Below, in pieces: positions 40,101 through 52,260 of a DNA stretch of 64,000 bases. A program made the translations under genes and the position numbers. The stretch covers positions 186,001-250,000 of the forward strand of contig JAOVVO010000009.1 in the NCBI GenBank assembly GCA_028564675.1, read 5' to 3'. This stretch comes from Onchocerca lupi. Its lineage: Eukaryota > Nematoda > Chromadorea > Rhabditida > Onchocercidae. Positions within the stretch are counted from its first letter, which is position 1. Every line of letters starts with the position of its first letter. Under the pieces are notes generated by a model. That model was not told the origin of the DNA and made no database searches. It was given only the letters and a program-made list of their open reading frames with translations.

Positions 40101-41137
40101 ACGTATATGGAAGGAAGGAAGATAAAAGTATTGGGATGTGTTATATGTAACAAAAGAATAGAAAGAAAGTGACGATACTTCATCACTGAATTAAGTAATT
40201 TTCAAACAGGTAAATGCAAAGCGGAGAAAGAAAAGTTTTATACTATTGAACTTGGGAAAGTTTTACAACCAAACCTCTTCATAACAATGCTGGACGAATG
40301 ATTATCTGTAATCAATTATGAAAGTTTCTTTTTTTGCTTTTATCTCTAACTAATGAAAAATCAAAGTTGCATAGTTTGTTCAATGAAGCCATTTTAAGTA
40401 CTTATCAAACATTCAAGAAAAAAGTAAGAAAAAGTGCTACATTTCAATGCTCGAGAAAGTCAGTTTAAAGTAATTTGAATCATTATGGTCATAAAAAAGT
40501 GATAATTTCTTGTTGAGAACAACACATTTTAAACTATCTTCCACATTCATTGAGTTTTTTGATAATTCCCGAGTGACCACTCGCTGTTAAAATTGTTCGT
40601 AGTTGATTGATTCGATTTATTTGAAACTTCTATGACATATATCCTGTCACATAATTTCACATGTACAGCAGTTTTTATTTCATTCTTACACAGCTACAAA
40701 AAATTCATCAAAAGTCCTATGAGGGTGCTGCTTGCAAAGATGAAATTGAAATTTCGTTAGGAAATGGTTAGATGAAAGAGGATGATAAGTGACGAAAAGG
40801 AGGCACAATGACTACTTTCTACATTTTCAAGGTTAATTACACCTCTCCCCACGACACCTTTTCTTCTTTTTTTCCGCATATTTACTGTTGCACAGTAACT
40901 TCATAATATCCTTTCTTTCTTAACACTATCGCATCAAATTAACTTTTCAGCATCAAATTCACTTTTTAGGATATTATTTTGGGACATATGATTTTGATTA
41001 ATGACCATCAGTAAGCTTACCTCTTGAAGACGATTCTTTACCCATCGCTTAATTTTTGCTGTTTTCTGGCTTATTGCAGTTGTTTCGGAAAACATATCTG
41101 AACACGATGCATTCATTTTTGGCATCAATTGCTGAAC
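16122..41137 (-). CDS. max-1: MAX-1, coiled-coil/PH/PH/MyTH4/FERM protein (PLEKHH family), 5' end missing
   Basis: MAX-1 acts in motor-axon guidance in C. elegans; vertebrate relatives are PLEKHH1/2. Exons seen (high-low): 41137-41021, 29253-29125, 29011-28917, 28836-28671, 27982-27834, 26106-26009, 25024-24910, 24763-24659, 24566-24399, 24299-24192, 23947-23849, 23670-23509, 23306-23226, 23135-22998, 22862-22706, 19167-18887, 18646-18546, 18341-18164, 17901-17746, 17615-17373, 17279-17173, 17029-16831, 16538-16377, 16193-16122. Order: coiled coil (AKIKRWVKNRLQE joined to LEEQNERLRLQNLK), Ser/acidic linker, PH1 (LEKCGYLIQ, KSLKRRYFVFKNG), PH2 (GYVIKAKCGSTRRFFASI), MyTH4 (AWKLMALTTPLFTPRQYSLL), FERM (STADCIRIILVVLRKWRFFG; IPYHRLVSFGGY) and C-terminal EYIRCQKLIWKLS. 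About 1128 residues are visible. The junction between the exons at 29.1 and 29.0 kb does not resolve in phase, and the 28671 donor is GC. No N-terminal exon with a start codon was located. Confidence 0.92.
18099..18158. repeat. Tandem duplication (about 28-32 bp units) beside a max-1 donor site
   Basis: GATTGTAAGATATCTATCTT followed by T-rich sequence occurs at 18099-18126 and again at 18127-18158. The second copy runs up to the splice donor of the exon that ends at 18164. Confidence 0.8.
19192..19232. repeat. Helitron 3'-terminal hairpin, 19-bp stem
   Basis: Arms 19192-19210 and 19214-19232 are perfect reverse complements around a 3-nt loop. The outermost bases form the terminal CTAG. Helitron ends normally carry a hairpin a few bases inside CTRR; here the stem includes the terminal CTAG itself. 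Confidence 0.9.
20017..21492 (-). pseudogene. Helitron Pif1-like helicase remnants (copy 2)
   Basis: Minus-strand order: 21492-21268 (upstream helicase part, block YVQSNIPKLIFEQKGI), then a Walker A near 21270-21242 reading LDALGGIGKT where GGTGKT is usual, then 21229-20924 with SSGIAAALLPGGRTAHS, then 21015-20815 with TLKLTTNMRV, then 20478-20017, the C-terminal block with FTINKAQSQSLELCGLDL, FYVACSRVSKPDNL and TKNIVYPQVLCN. Several frame breaks separate these. The last block is open for 153 codons, the best preserved helicase C-terminus of the three copies. Confidence 0.85.
21995..22112. repeat. Purine-rich tract with two similar units
   Basis: About 118 nt in which almost every plus-strand base is A or G. 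GGGAAAATGAGAGAAAA and GGAAAATGAGAGAAAAGAAGG repeat about 62 nt apart. It lies inside Helitron copy 2, near its 5' end, and could form a triplex or other unusual structure. Confidence 0.7.
24112..24187. repeat. Diverged tandem duplication beside a max-1 donor site
   Basis: Units at about 24112-24150 and 24151-24187 share AAACAAAAAT, GGA(C/T)TG and GATGATAC-type blocks. The second unit abuts and partly enters the donor of exon 24192-24299. Confidence 0.7.
29254..41020. other. Long max-1 intron (about 11.8 kb)
   Basis: The flanking coiled-coil exons join in phase 0 across this gap. Inside I see no confident gene. It holds imperfect 30-bp tandem units at 32839-32929, a (CGAAATTC)n micro-repeat near 39258-39281, many A/T runs, a pair of overlapping plus frames at 34475-34787 and a 74-codon plus frame at 37427-37651, none with a recognisable domain. 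It may hold alternative max-1 first exons or regulatory DNA. Confidence 0.6.
32839..32929. repeat. Three imperfect tandem copies of a 28-32 bp unit
   Basis: Each unit has the form ATTCYTTTYTRGGTAARTTCC followed by CTTAG-type sequence. Units begin near 32839, 32867 and 32899. It lies inside the long max-1 intron. Confidence 0.7.
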
Positions 41138-44100
41138 CTACAATCAGAAATGCTTTCTCATCAAATTCAATTTTGAGAGCATAAGACGACGCGCACTCTT
41201 TATTCTGAATTTATTATTTTTTATGAACTTCGGGAATTAAAAAATAGTAAAGGAATAAAAAATAGGAAATTGGAATTATTTTTTTGACAAGGCTCGAAAT
41301 TTTCTGACCAGTTAATCAAAAAGTGTGGCACAAAAAATTTAAATCCGCATTTGTTTAGATCAGAGAGATAAAGAAAATCGCGCCTTTGTACTTAAATATC
41401 AAACAGTTTCTTGAAAAGAAAAGTGAATTCCATTGTTTTTTTGTCTTTGAGTACTTTTGCATCAGTATATCACTTTTGTTATCATACATATTTTTAGCAT
41501 GAAAAGGGGTCAAAGAAGATTTAGAAGTTTGGAGTTTATTTAATTCAAAAATTAATCACAAAATATAAAATTGTAGAATTGCAACAGTGTCTAGTCATAT
41601 GAAAATTGAAAAAAATAGAAAAATAAACAAATGACTTCCAAAAATATTTTATACTACATTTTTTTTAAAAAAAATTTTTTTTTTAAAGATTTTTTTTCTA
41701 AAAAGAAAAATATTTTTATACTACATTAGCGTCTTTTTCCTTTTTCTTTCCCTTTTTCTTTTTTTCACTGAGAAGGTTCTAAAATAATATTAAAAAATGA
41801 AACGCTTATTGATTGAGGTAAAGCTAAAAAAAATTTGATGAAAAATTAAAGTCTGAACGTTGTATGAGTAAGGTTTGAAATCATTTGAGATGAAATGTAT
41901 TATCTACAAGACGTCGAATATTTTAGGTTTTTATGGGAAAAGCCTGAGAGACAGTTTCTGAACTTAGAAGGCTGAATTGAAAAAGAGGAAAAATGGTAAA
42001 AACCTGAATATTTCCCCACAATCAGTTATGAAGAGATAACACAGGACATTGTTTCTCGTCTCGAGAGGAATCGAGAAAGAAAAAGAACATTCATAAGCGT
42101 TTTTGTTCACGTTAATACAGCAGATGTTAATTATGCACAAACAACAAGACGTTTTCTTTTGCAGTCTGAAAATTGCGGAATTTCTATCTTTCTTATCTCT
42201 CTTTATCTTTCCCTTTCTTTGCATTGAAAGAGGATGAGAGTTATAAAATTTTTGAAGATTTTAACGTAAAAAAAGTAATTTTTAAAACAAGAAATATTAA
42301 GCAGATTAAATTTGTACGTTGATGTGCTGTGCAAGGGAGTGCATTTTTCCAAAGATGACAGAATTCAAAAATTATTATTTGCAAACGGTGCATTCTCCTG
42401 AAGAGATCTTGTTTTTAAGTCTCTAATGCCATTTCGATAAAAATTTATAAATTCTACCATTACAGTGGGTTGTTTTTGATCAGATAACAAAATTAGTGAG
42501 TACTTATTTGGCAAACTGGAGTTCTTCAAATGACCTTCTGCGACCTTCCTCGCACATCCACGTCTAGCAAATACCTCTCCAAACAATATAATTTCACTAA
42601 TTTACCAAGCAAAGTGTTGGGGACCACATTCAATCAAAAAAAATGTCGTCTATTTTCAGACAATTTGTTTCTCTTCAGATCAATAGGAATAAAAAAAAAA
42701 AAAAAAAAAAAAAAAACTTGAAATTTTTCAATCGAAACAAAAAAGTAAATTCATATATAGTATTCGCTGCTTTGATTCATGTCCAAACTTCATGGAGAAT
42801 TATTTTTAAGTTCTTATAATATGATCATCTTGACCGATAATGTTTTACTTTGTAAATAAAATCCAAGAAATTTAATTAAATTATTTGAAAAAGCAGACAT
42901 AGATTGCCTTAGAAACGACAAGTGAATTCTGTTGCTAACTGCAGTTTAGAGTTTCCAATGATTAAGCACAATAATGATTAAATAATCTTAATGTATGAAG
43001 AGCTATTTGCTTTATTAAATGCGAATGAACCTCTCAAATTTCAAATATCTGTTCATTTTCCCGCAATATACTGAGGAAGCGACTAAAACAAATGGTTCAT
43101 TAAAGTCAGACATTGAAAGTTTTCTTTGAAATTATTATTTTTTAACTGATATTCGGACGGTAAATTTGGGCTCAGGCTTAGAAATTTATTGGTACAGTCA
43201 AAGGAATTCCAACCTTTTGCGTATGCTTCATTTTTCTCCAGCAGCTTCCAGATCAACTATATCAAGTAGCTTTTAAAATTCGAACTTGATATTTCGAATT
43301 TTTGACAAACCTTATCTGTTGCTTACAAGAGTTGATATAAAGTAATCTTAGTGAGAAGAAAAAACTGAATTTGCTTTGGGAAGAAAATAGATCTGTTGAA
43401 AAATATTAATATTACAAATTACACTGGAATAGTAATGCCGATATTAATACACTAGAGTTAATACTAACTAGCATTAGTCAGAATATTGATGCTTTTTAAA
43501 CCCAATCCGCGATTCAGAAATTTTGGCATTGATTCATGGAAAGCATTCCGAATAATTATCGAGAATTTAAATCAGTTGCCAGTAACAGGCAGAATAGCAC
43601 ATAAGAACTTAAAACTTCCTTTTAATAAAGAATAAGACTCCACACAAAAATTTTCTACAAGTAACTTGACTTTCAAAAGAAAGTGCAGCGAAACTTTGTT
43701 AGTAGGCCTTAAAATGATTAGGATTTTAAAATAATTGGATCAAAAAATAAAAAATAAAACGGAACATTTGACTATTGTTTACTTCTTTTAAATATTTGAT
43801 TTCATTCTGCTCTTGATGATCACAACGATTTTGCATAAAATTATTTGAATTCTTATCCAAAGGTTATCCAGAAAGATCGTAACAACAGAATTTAGGGAAT
43901 TAAGAAGAAACAGAAATATATATAATAAATGAGAATTAATATTCAAATGCAGTTTTCTCTCTTAAAAAAGCAGCTGTAACTGAATCTAGCCTTTTATAAT
44001 TTATAAGATTGACTGGATGAGTCATAGGGACAGTGGTCAGTGATTACACCAAAGTGCTGCTTCGTTTCCTTCATCCTTAAAATCGATTCAAACTAGGCTT

Positions 44101-45715
44101 AATATCGGTGTAATGCACTGTTTACTAAACGATCTTGGGGAGTTGTAAGCTAGCTTTCTAGAGAAACCTAGTGAATACAATGGGCGATGACTCAGGTCTT
44201 AATTATTCGATTAACTGGCTTATTTCTAGCAAATTTGTTGGAAACGAATAGTTATAACCATTCTGTTAAACCTGACAGATCTTAATTTAAATTATTAAAT
44301 GGTTCACTAGCAGTCATTTTCACAGAAAAATGAATATCCCAATAAGTTAAGAATCACTAATATTAATAATAAGATGTATTTCATGGAAAAATCCAGATTT
44401 CAGCAATTTGAAAATGCATTTGCAACAATTTGGAATCGACATCTGAAAACTGTTCGCATCTTTCACTACTAGTTTTTGCAAATAATTGCAATTGAAAGGT
44501 CCTTATAAGGTAAACTAAAACTATAGAATTTGAGGCCTTTATAGCTCATTTCCCTCAGTCCAATACGGTAATTACTTTCTTATTTCAAACTATGGATTAT
44601 ATAAGCATAGGAATTACTCAATAATGCTACAATGTCATTTCACAGTTTCCTCGGGAAAATATTTCTAAGCATCTGAAGTGGATAGCGACAAAGTTATCTT
44701 TGGAGAAGATTTGCAGCAGGTGTTTTACATCAGTGGCATGAAATTAGAGCTTCTTTCAGTACTTTGCAAATTCATTGATTACTTTTCCTTTACCCTAAGT
44801 AGATTGCAAAATTCACAAGTTCACCTTAAAAATGACTTCATTTCATTGCCGAAAAGGTTAGAAAAGATGAGAAATGGAAATGTTCAGAAATGGATAGATA
44901 TCTTTTCTTACCATCATCACATTTTGAGATACTTTATTATACGTGCGAAACGAACAGATTGCAGCTTTCGCTTATGTATCGGATGTCAGCTGAGTCTCAC
45001 TAATAGATGTGGAGGAAACAAAGTTGCAAAGTAGTCAACTTTATGTTATAATTATCGAACTCATGGAATATTTCGAAATTTGTTCAACATTTTTCTTATC
45101 TTCATCCTATTACTCATCAAAAAAGTTCAACCCTTTTCTAACTGGTTTCAGAAAGTTGCGAATTTTTTTGTTTTGGAACTTATGTTCGAAACAAACCCAG
45201 ATTTGAATCCAAAAATTAGAAATTGCTAACTCTACCATCATTACAAATTTCTGCGAATGATTTCTTCGTTTTTCCAAATTTGCTTCTATTATGAAGAAAA
45301 AAAAAAAAAAAAACGGGACAAAAAATGGTCACTTTTTACAAAATAAACTCGTACAAGGTTGAAGACTCAACCAATATGGACGGAAGGAGTAAGAAATTAA
45401 TGCCCTGCAGAATGTTCTTCGTCTTTCGCTCATAAATGCTAAATTCTGAATACTTTTAATTCTCATGCAACTTATAGCTTCTGTTTATCGAATCAATGAA
45501 TCATTCAAAGTGTCATCAATCTTTCTCCTAAAATTTTGTTTTAAACAACAGTAAGTGACGAACAGAGTAGTAGAGTAAAGCCTCTTCTAAATTCCAGAAA
45601 CCATCACTATTAGCACCTTATCAGAATGACTTGGAAATCAAGATGCCTTAATCCAGAAGTATATCCATCTGTTTTAGGCTTTCATTTTGATAGTTAGGAC
45701 ACATATGGTGACCAT

Positions 45716-45805
45716 ATGAGTTCCTCTCCACCAAGCCCATCGAGGCATTTCGATGGACATGTCCCATCACATCCGATCGTATCGAAAAGAAAACATCTGC
45801 TGCCG
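45716..45805 (+). CDS. Candidate first coding exon of an unrecognised plus-strand gene
   Basis: An ATG opens MSSSPPSPSRHFDGHVPSHP and runs 30 codons to a GTATTA donor in phase 0. It is much richer in G+C than its surroundings and has few A/T-only codons, which is what a real exon looks like in this genome. I do not recognise the product and did not find a following exon with confidence; the plus-strand islands at 53.4-55.5 kb are possible continuations. It could also be a chance GC-rich patch. Confidence 0.3.
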
Positions 45806-47024
45806 GTATTAGTAGCCAATACCTTTTTTCAGTTTCTCCTCTTTCTTTCACTTACTAATATCTTTCAAAATTCTCCAATTATTTTGTTTCTTCAAATTAC
45901 AAAAGCAATAAATTGTTATTATCCAAATTAAAATAATTTAAAATTAAAATCTGATAAAATAACTGGCATCTTCTTCCATAACACACTTCATAGAAGGTTT
46001 TTTTTTTTTTAACTTCCAAATTAAACTTATTCAAGCTTAATTTATTCAAATCTCTCAGTATATTAAATCAATGTAAAAAATATGAATTTTTTTAGAAAAA
46101 TTGAAAAACCAATAAATGTGATAGGTGGAAAAAAGAAAAGCTGCATGAGAAAAAGATTGCATAGAAGGAAGCTCCTGGATGGATGATCGATAGACCCTAA
46201 GCTTCCAGCAGAATATATACAAATATAGGCTGAATGCTTTTTCTATCCTGATGCTTTGGTGCTTATACCGATGATGATTCATGAATAAATTCATTAGTGA
46301 AAGCCACTGGAACTGAAAAATTAATTACTGCTTTCTCGATCTATACGATTCTAAGATACATAGCCTGAACATGCTTGGCTCTTTCCCCTCTTTTCTCTTC
46401 ATCATTATTTCTTTTTGTCCAGCTGACGCTGAAGTTTTTAGGCCAAAGCATAACATATCTTAATAAAAACTACGATGAATCATCCATATTTCATACTCAA
46501 GTGAGTAAATTTATGATTTCTACGGGCTTCAATTACCCGTCCGAATCAGTAATACTGTTCAAGCCATTCTTGCAAAATAATGACCCATCCAAAAGTTTTA
46601 GAATTGAAGGAATCTGGCATACGGCAAGTATTTCTTCAACAAACCGTAAATTACTGTTTCCAGTCTCTTGCAGCTTCAATTAAGCAATCTCAAATCTCTT
46701 CAAATTGAACGAAAAGATTATGAAAAATTATTTTTCCTAAAAATTTCGAAAACTATCAATTTGATACAAATCTAAATAGTAATCGCAAGAGATTGCTATT
46801 TCCAAGCTACCGACTTGTTAGGCTGCTATATTAGTTACTATTTCAAGTTGTCATTTTTCACGGCAAGAATGATATAGATGATAGTCGAGAAAATTTTACG
46901 TTGTTCAGTTTTTTGTCTTCATTCCATTTCCATTTTCAACTTGTAGGAAAGTCGATAAAGCGAAGGGAATAAATAAAATTACTAAATATGACAATTTCCT
47001 TTTTTGTATTATTAACATTTCGAT

Positions 47025-47055
<31 letters not shown>

Positions 47056-47106
47056 AAGATAGTAATCGTAATCGACAAATGTATTTAATTATTTCATTTT
47101 TTCTTC

Positions 47107-47320
47107 TTTTTTTTTTTTTTTTTGCCATTCTTTGAAGCAAATTCTCGTGGAAAGCTTCGATAACATACTCAGCAATCATAATCTCAGGTTGCAATTTGCA
47201 ATGATTCAAATGTGACCGATACAATCCCCGTGTAATGAAATGTCTACATATGGGACATGGTTTCTTTTCTGATTGTTTTTGTAATGCTTTCAAAAGAGCC
47301 AGTACGATCAGGAACATCAT
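47107..47320 (-). CDS. Candidate ORF or exon with UBZ4/C2HC-type zinc finger
   Basis: The minus-strand frame from ATG 47320 contains KKPCPICRHFITRGLYRSHL followed by NHC, giving Cys-X2-Cys-X11-His-X3-Cys, the spacing of the RAD18/UBZ4 ubiquitin-binding finger family. A helix-like stretch follows (IMIAEYVIEAFHENLLQRMA). An in-frame TGA lies just before the Met. The frame then runs into 17 consecutive A residues and a low-complexity tail up to 47012, which I do not count as coding. It may be a last exon, a one-exon gene, or a retrocopy. The finger spacing is seen directly; the function is inferred. Confidence 0.35.
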
Positions 47321-49999
47321 TTGATATTCATTCCAATTTCATTAATTTTACATAGTTCCATTTAAAATAAAACTATGTATATGATAAGATGATATGGCAT
47401 GACAGCAGGCAAACCTTGTCAATTTGATAATTTGTTACTTGCAAGAGAAATGAGATCAAGCAAGAGATGCTTAGGAATGTTGGCCAAAATACATATCGCC
47501 AAGGTGATAAGAAGACTATTTTAATATGTAAACAACAAAAATGTTGGAACGGTAGAAGTCAAGTACAGGAAGAAATGATTAAAAGAAAGAATGTTATGAC
47601 TTGATATTATAACTTTATCACAGTTTGTTCTAAAAAGTAATTTTGGTAAGATGCAGCATGTGATCCTTCTTCTTTTGCAATAAATGATATTGATAATATC
47701 AACTTCTCCCGGACAAATTGAAAATAAAAAGAGGGATATTTTATATTATTAAAAGTATAACTCATTATTTAATTAAAAGGATAGATTGATTTTGAAATAA
47801 ATTTCTTAAAAACAATATAAGATAAGGATATAATAACATAAGTATTTCAAATTCGGATGAAAAATTTAAATACAAATAAATATGCAATTATCGAAAAGTA
47901 TCATTAAGATACATAGTTAGATATTTGAAGTAACGATTTTTTTGAATTATTTATTAAAATTAAGCAAAAAGTGCTTTATATACTGCGAATTGTTGTTTAC
48001 TGCAGAATTTGTAATGGAACTATTTCAAAAGTTATAAAAACTACAAATGATATCTTCTAGTACTACAGTGTCTGTGCTTTTTTATCTGATTCATGAAAAA
48101 GGAAAGCATCATTGCTCCATTTAAGGTAACGGGGGAATAAAGAAAATTTTAATTATGGAACTTATCGGAACAAGGATTGATCATTTTCTTCTTGCCTTAC
48201 ATGAAAATATATCAAATTGTCAAGTAAATAAAAGAATTTAAATTGTGTGGTATTTGCTCAAAAATTGTTTGATGTGGTATAATGAATGATTAGTGGAACA
48301 TTTCTTATCATATCATTGCTTTCATGAAATTGAACAGAGCTTATCAAATAGCATACAAACATATGGACAGTCTGGTTTTTTTCTTTTTATGAACTTCAGA
48401 TTATCATCATCAATATTCTTCTTCTTTTTTGATTTTAACACATCAAAATACTTACTCAGTTTATAACAAATTTATGATTTTTGAATTTCATTTAATTGTG
48501 ATTAGCAAATTTAATAAATTGCCATAAATACAAATTTGATTTAACTTGCAAAATAATTTTAATTTTAACGAATTTAAAAAATTAGTTTAGATAAATGATC
48601 GATATCTAAATTTAAAACATGAGAATTCTGTAATGGTTTGAACAAAAATACCAAAAACTGTTAGGATTATCAGAACTTCGTTCAAATGTTCAATACTATA
48701 TATACAATATGAATCACACAGCATATCTTGCTGCTCAATTAGAATTATGCACCATATCTACTTGCTGCGTGATCTCTGGAAGATTTCATGTTGTAAATCA
48801 TTCCATTGTATTCTTTGAATCAACAAAATGAAATGGAAGAAATTCCACTGTTTTAATATCATTTACTTGTTACTTAAAGTCCAGTTTTGTGGTTAAGGAA
48901 AAAATTTCAGTCGATTATACCATATTTAACGCTAGCTCATAATATCTTTGAATCGATTGAATTAAAAATCCGTTCTTTAATAGACAGTAAACCACAATAA
49001 TTTTATCGAAATTCTATATCAGCAGACGACAAAAAGAATTAAAGAATTCCTAAAAATATTGTTCAAAAACCAACCAAATCAATATTGCTGAATTTTAATT
49101 TTCAAATTGTCCCTTATCTCCTTTGTGATTTTTATCGTTTAATACCAAATTTTATTTGGAAGTATGCGAGAGCATCCTTCATAAAATTCCGTCTTATCAT
49201 AAGATATTATTTCCAGGTATTATGAATTCGCCTATATACAACAATAGTCCAATTCGAAAAATGATACTTCAGATGACAACGCATATCAAAAAAGTATTGC
49301 AAACTTATATCATAGGAGAAGAAAGTTTGCCACACTAATGGGTGAAAAACAGAAGGTGCTGTTAAATTTTGCACACTATTTCATGAGATAAAAAAGGACA
49401 AGAAAATGAACTATGAAACCAATGTTTGCTGAATCAATAATATGTTTATAATTCAGTTAATTTATCTGAATGAATCATTAGACCGTTCAAACTTGAAACA
49501 TCTTAGTGAATAAGAAAGTATAAAAATGATTAGAAACATAAAAAAAAGAGAATATATTATCATAAATTACATATTTCACAAGTTATTTAATAATTTTGCA
49601 TAGCTATCAAGTTTTCAGCGGCTGAATTGTCAAAGAAGGACAAGTTTGTTGACTCAGCCTTGCAAAAATGATGAATTGGAAATGATGTCAAGGTTTTTTA
49701 TTTCAAACGCTCCGAGTGGCAGAGTCGTTATAGATGTTAAGTCAATCCCTCACTTCATAAATAGAAAATATGACACCTCGTAGCAATTTGATAACCACGA
49801 AGGTATTTGCGATTGATATTGAAAAAATACATAAGTCACTGTCCGCAATATCTTGAAATCTCTTTTAAAAAAATTTAAATCTCTTTGAACTGTCTAACTG
49901 GAATTCTTGGATGTGAATTTTGGCGGTAAACCTGTTTGTCGTTCCTTTGAAATTATGTCGCGCTACTTGACCTTTAGTATTTCTAGTCTGCAATAATTG

Positions 50000-51561
50000 T
50001 CATGGCGCTATTTGACATCTGCCAGCTTTCGCCCACATCTAACACGTTTAATTTCACAATAAATGTGAGTATGCAATTTTTTTGTTGTACCATTGTCTGT
50101 GTAGATATAGAGCTTGCCTGGTTTATCAACTCTAGAACACGCAACTTACAACTTTTCATGAGAAAAGCAGTCGGTCTGTCTCTAGATCTAAATCGCACAA
50201 TTGATGGTGAATGCAAACGCTAATTGAATTAGGAATTGCAGTCTCTTAAAATGAAATGGCATATCCGTTGGAATCACAGGGATGCGAGGAATAAGGACAT
50301 CTTCGCCTCTGAAAAGGTCCTGTCAAGATTGCTGCCTCTACGACATTGCCAGTAATTTTTTACTGCAAGCTGCGTGACGTTGCAAAGTTTTGGCTGGTTG
50401 ATATTTCGCAACCTGATAATTGGTACGCCGATTTTCAATTACAGTACGTGCGGTGGCATCCCTGATAGATCGAATGAATTCGAAAATTCTGTTGGATAAT
50501 TAATCGCTTCATTTGCTTCCACAAAAGTGTCGACGGACTTGTATGTGACTGCCTCGTTTTGAATGTTAGACTGAATAATATTGTTAAGTTCATCGATGTC
50601 TTTGTTCTTGTCGCAAGAATAGCTCGTTTAATCGGCCAATCGTGATTCTTATAATTGGTTTAATATCGGGAAATATTTTCTCAATCAACTTTTCTTTTGA
50701 CGTTACTAAATTGCAGAAGTTATGAGGCAATGAAATTCGTCCTGAGGTCAGATCAAATGTACCTTTCCGTTTTCCAGTTTCCAGCAATCGATGTGAGAAT
50801 ATCCCAGTTGATCAATCGTTTTGCAAATAGACATGCATATTTGTAGTTAATTTTAACGTCTTTACGTATCGCCATAAAGTAGAGTATTTCAGACAAGCAG
50901 TTATTTCGTCCGCTGTTTGCCTGAAATCTCCTGCAAACAATATTAATGCGTTCCAAATGGTCTGATATTTCCCGCAAATCTTGCAATGATCGATCTAAGC
51001 CTCGAACGATTTTTTATGCGCTATTTTGCATTCATCCCAAACCATAAGCTTGCATTTTGCAATACTTTTCTATGCCTGATAGAGTTCCAAAGAATAGCAT
51101 GCTCAATGGCAATTTCAAAGCGGAATGAGCAGTTCTTCCACCTGGTAGCAATGCTGCAGCTATTCCGGACGGTGCAAGAGCTAAGGCTATGTCATTTTGG
51201 GATCGAATTGCTGCCAGAATCAATCTAATTAGGAAAGTTTTACCAATTCCTCCTTGCGCATCTAAAAATAAGATTCCTGCAACCCCTTCTTCACAATTAG
51301 CATTATTTGATCGTAAATGCCAATTTGTTGAAGCATTAGCTTAGGAATATTTGGTTGCACATAGCCGTGTTGTTTGCGACGCAATTCTACATCGAACAAA
51401 GCAGCAACAGATCGATTTGATGACGACATTCCCAGTTGATGAAGAACTTTGTTCGCGATTTGTAAGCACAAATCTTCAATTATTATCAATGCTTCGTTAT
51501 AAATTTCTGCTGTGAAATCCGTGTTCATATTTGAATTTTTCGTGTTTATTGGCATCATCAA
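50000..51561 (-). pseudogene. Helitron helicase remnants (copy 3)
   Basis: Minus-strand blocks: 51561-51262 with YNEALIIIEDLCLQIANKVL; a Walker A near 51270-51235 reading FLDAQGGIGKTFLIRLILA; 51223-51032 with PSGIAAALLPGGRTAHSALK; 50986-50753; 50787-50590 with DLTSGRISLPHNFCNLVTSK; then the C-terminal region near 50340-50000. Compared with copy 2, about 25 nt are missing near 50200, removing the part that encodes NKAQSQSLEL. Frame breaks are frequent. Not functional. Confidence 0.85.
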
Positions 51562-51749
51562 TTGCTGTTTTGAACAAATGCACTAAATTGTTTCTTTCGT
51601 GAAGTAGTTGTTGCAACTGGGAAACGACAGAGCTTTCTATGTCGGTATGGATTCCGCATCGTGCATTCTATTCATTATTGCTATCATCGATGAAATACAT
51701 TTGTAGGAATTTATGTTGACCATCTGGCAAGGGAAGCAGGGAGTTGGCT

Positions 51750-52260
51750 TTATGATAAATTTATTCTTTCACTTTTAAAATTGGCGTGAATTGTATCGTT
51801 ATGATTTTTGTGCCGAACGACGTCATTTGGAAGCAGAAGTTGTATTTCCTGATTTTAGGTAAGAAACGCTTTGTTTCGGCGGTATATTCAGCAAGCAAAG
51901 TTTTTAATGGCTCTGGCGGTTCTTCAAGTTGGGGCAGTTTAATTTTTCGAGTGGCGCAACACATTCCTTTCGTTTCTCTATTAAATTTCAGAGCCTTGTA
52001 ATAAGGACATACTTTAATCATAGTGCAGATGAGAACATGCGGGCTCAAACTATAATATCATCAGCTGGATTGTTCTAGAATGCAAGGCGATTGTAACTGC
52101 ATGATTGCTGAACACGGAGTCGTGATTGACGCTGATCTCCTGTTTCTTGTCGACGTCTTTCAGCCTGTCGCGTTCATTCTTTTGAGAATGAAGCAAATAT
52201 GAAGCTGCAGAACACGATCGACGCGTTCGCAATCGTTCATCTCAAGTCTGATTGCACATC
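51750..52260 (-). pseudogene. Helitron Rep N-terminal leader remnant (copy 3)
   Basis: The minus frame 52048-51761 contains KALKFNRETKGMCCATRKIK and LPQLEEPPEPLKTLL, the conserved region ahead of the Rep nuclease in animal Helitrons. 52232-52050 contains AASYLLHSQKNERDRLKDVD, its usual upstream block. The HUH catalytic part of Rep that should follow is absent: sequence passes within about 200 nt to the helicase YNEALIIIEDL block. An internal deletion therefore removed the nuclease. Confidence 0.8.

Larger units (their letters stand above)
41138..49690. other. Poorly understood region upstream of the visible max-1 exons
   Basis: It may hold the missing max-1 5' exons. I see two small candidates given separately (45716-45805 and 47107-47320). 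Other frames I could not support: 41964-42224, 42365-42586, 44678-45034 (118 codons, plus, no domain), 46375-46683, and 49156-49338 (plus, contains MNSPIYNNSPIRKM). Long A or T runs occur at about 42690-42716, 45298-45314 and 47029-47046. Confidence 0.5.

Noticed and set aside
42365..42586. GC-richer minus frame that could be a max-1 N-terminal exon (one frame reads MCEEGRRRSFEELQFAK)
   Set aside because: That frame meets a stop at its apparent donor, and no phase-compatible join to the exon at 41137 could be shown.
44678..45034. 118-codon plus-strand frame
   Set aside because: At this AT content a frame of this length is expected about once per window by chance; no domain, splice context or codon bias supports it.
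49700..49750. GCTCCGAGTGGCAGAGTCG looked briefly like part of a tRNA
   Set aside because: No cloverleaf, no T-arm and no acceptor pairing; better explained as the decayed Helitron end hairpin.
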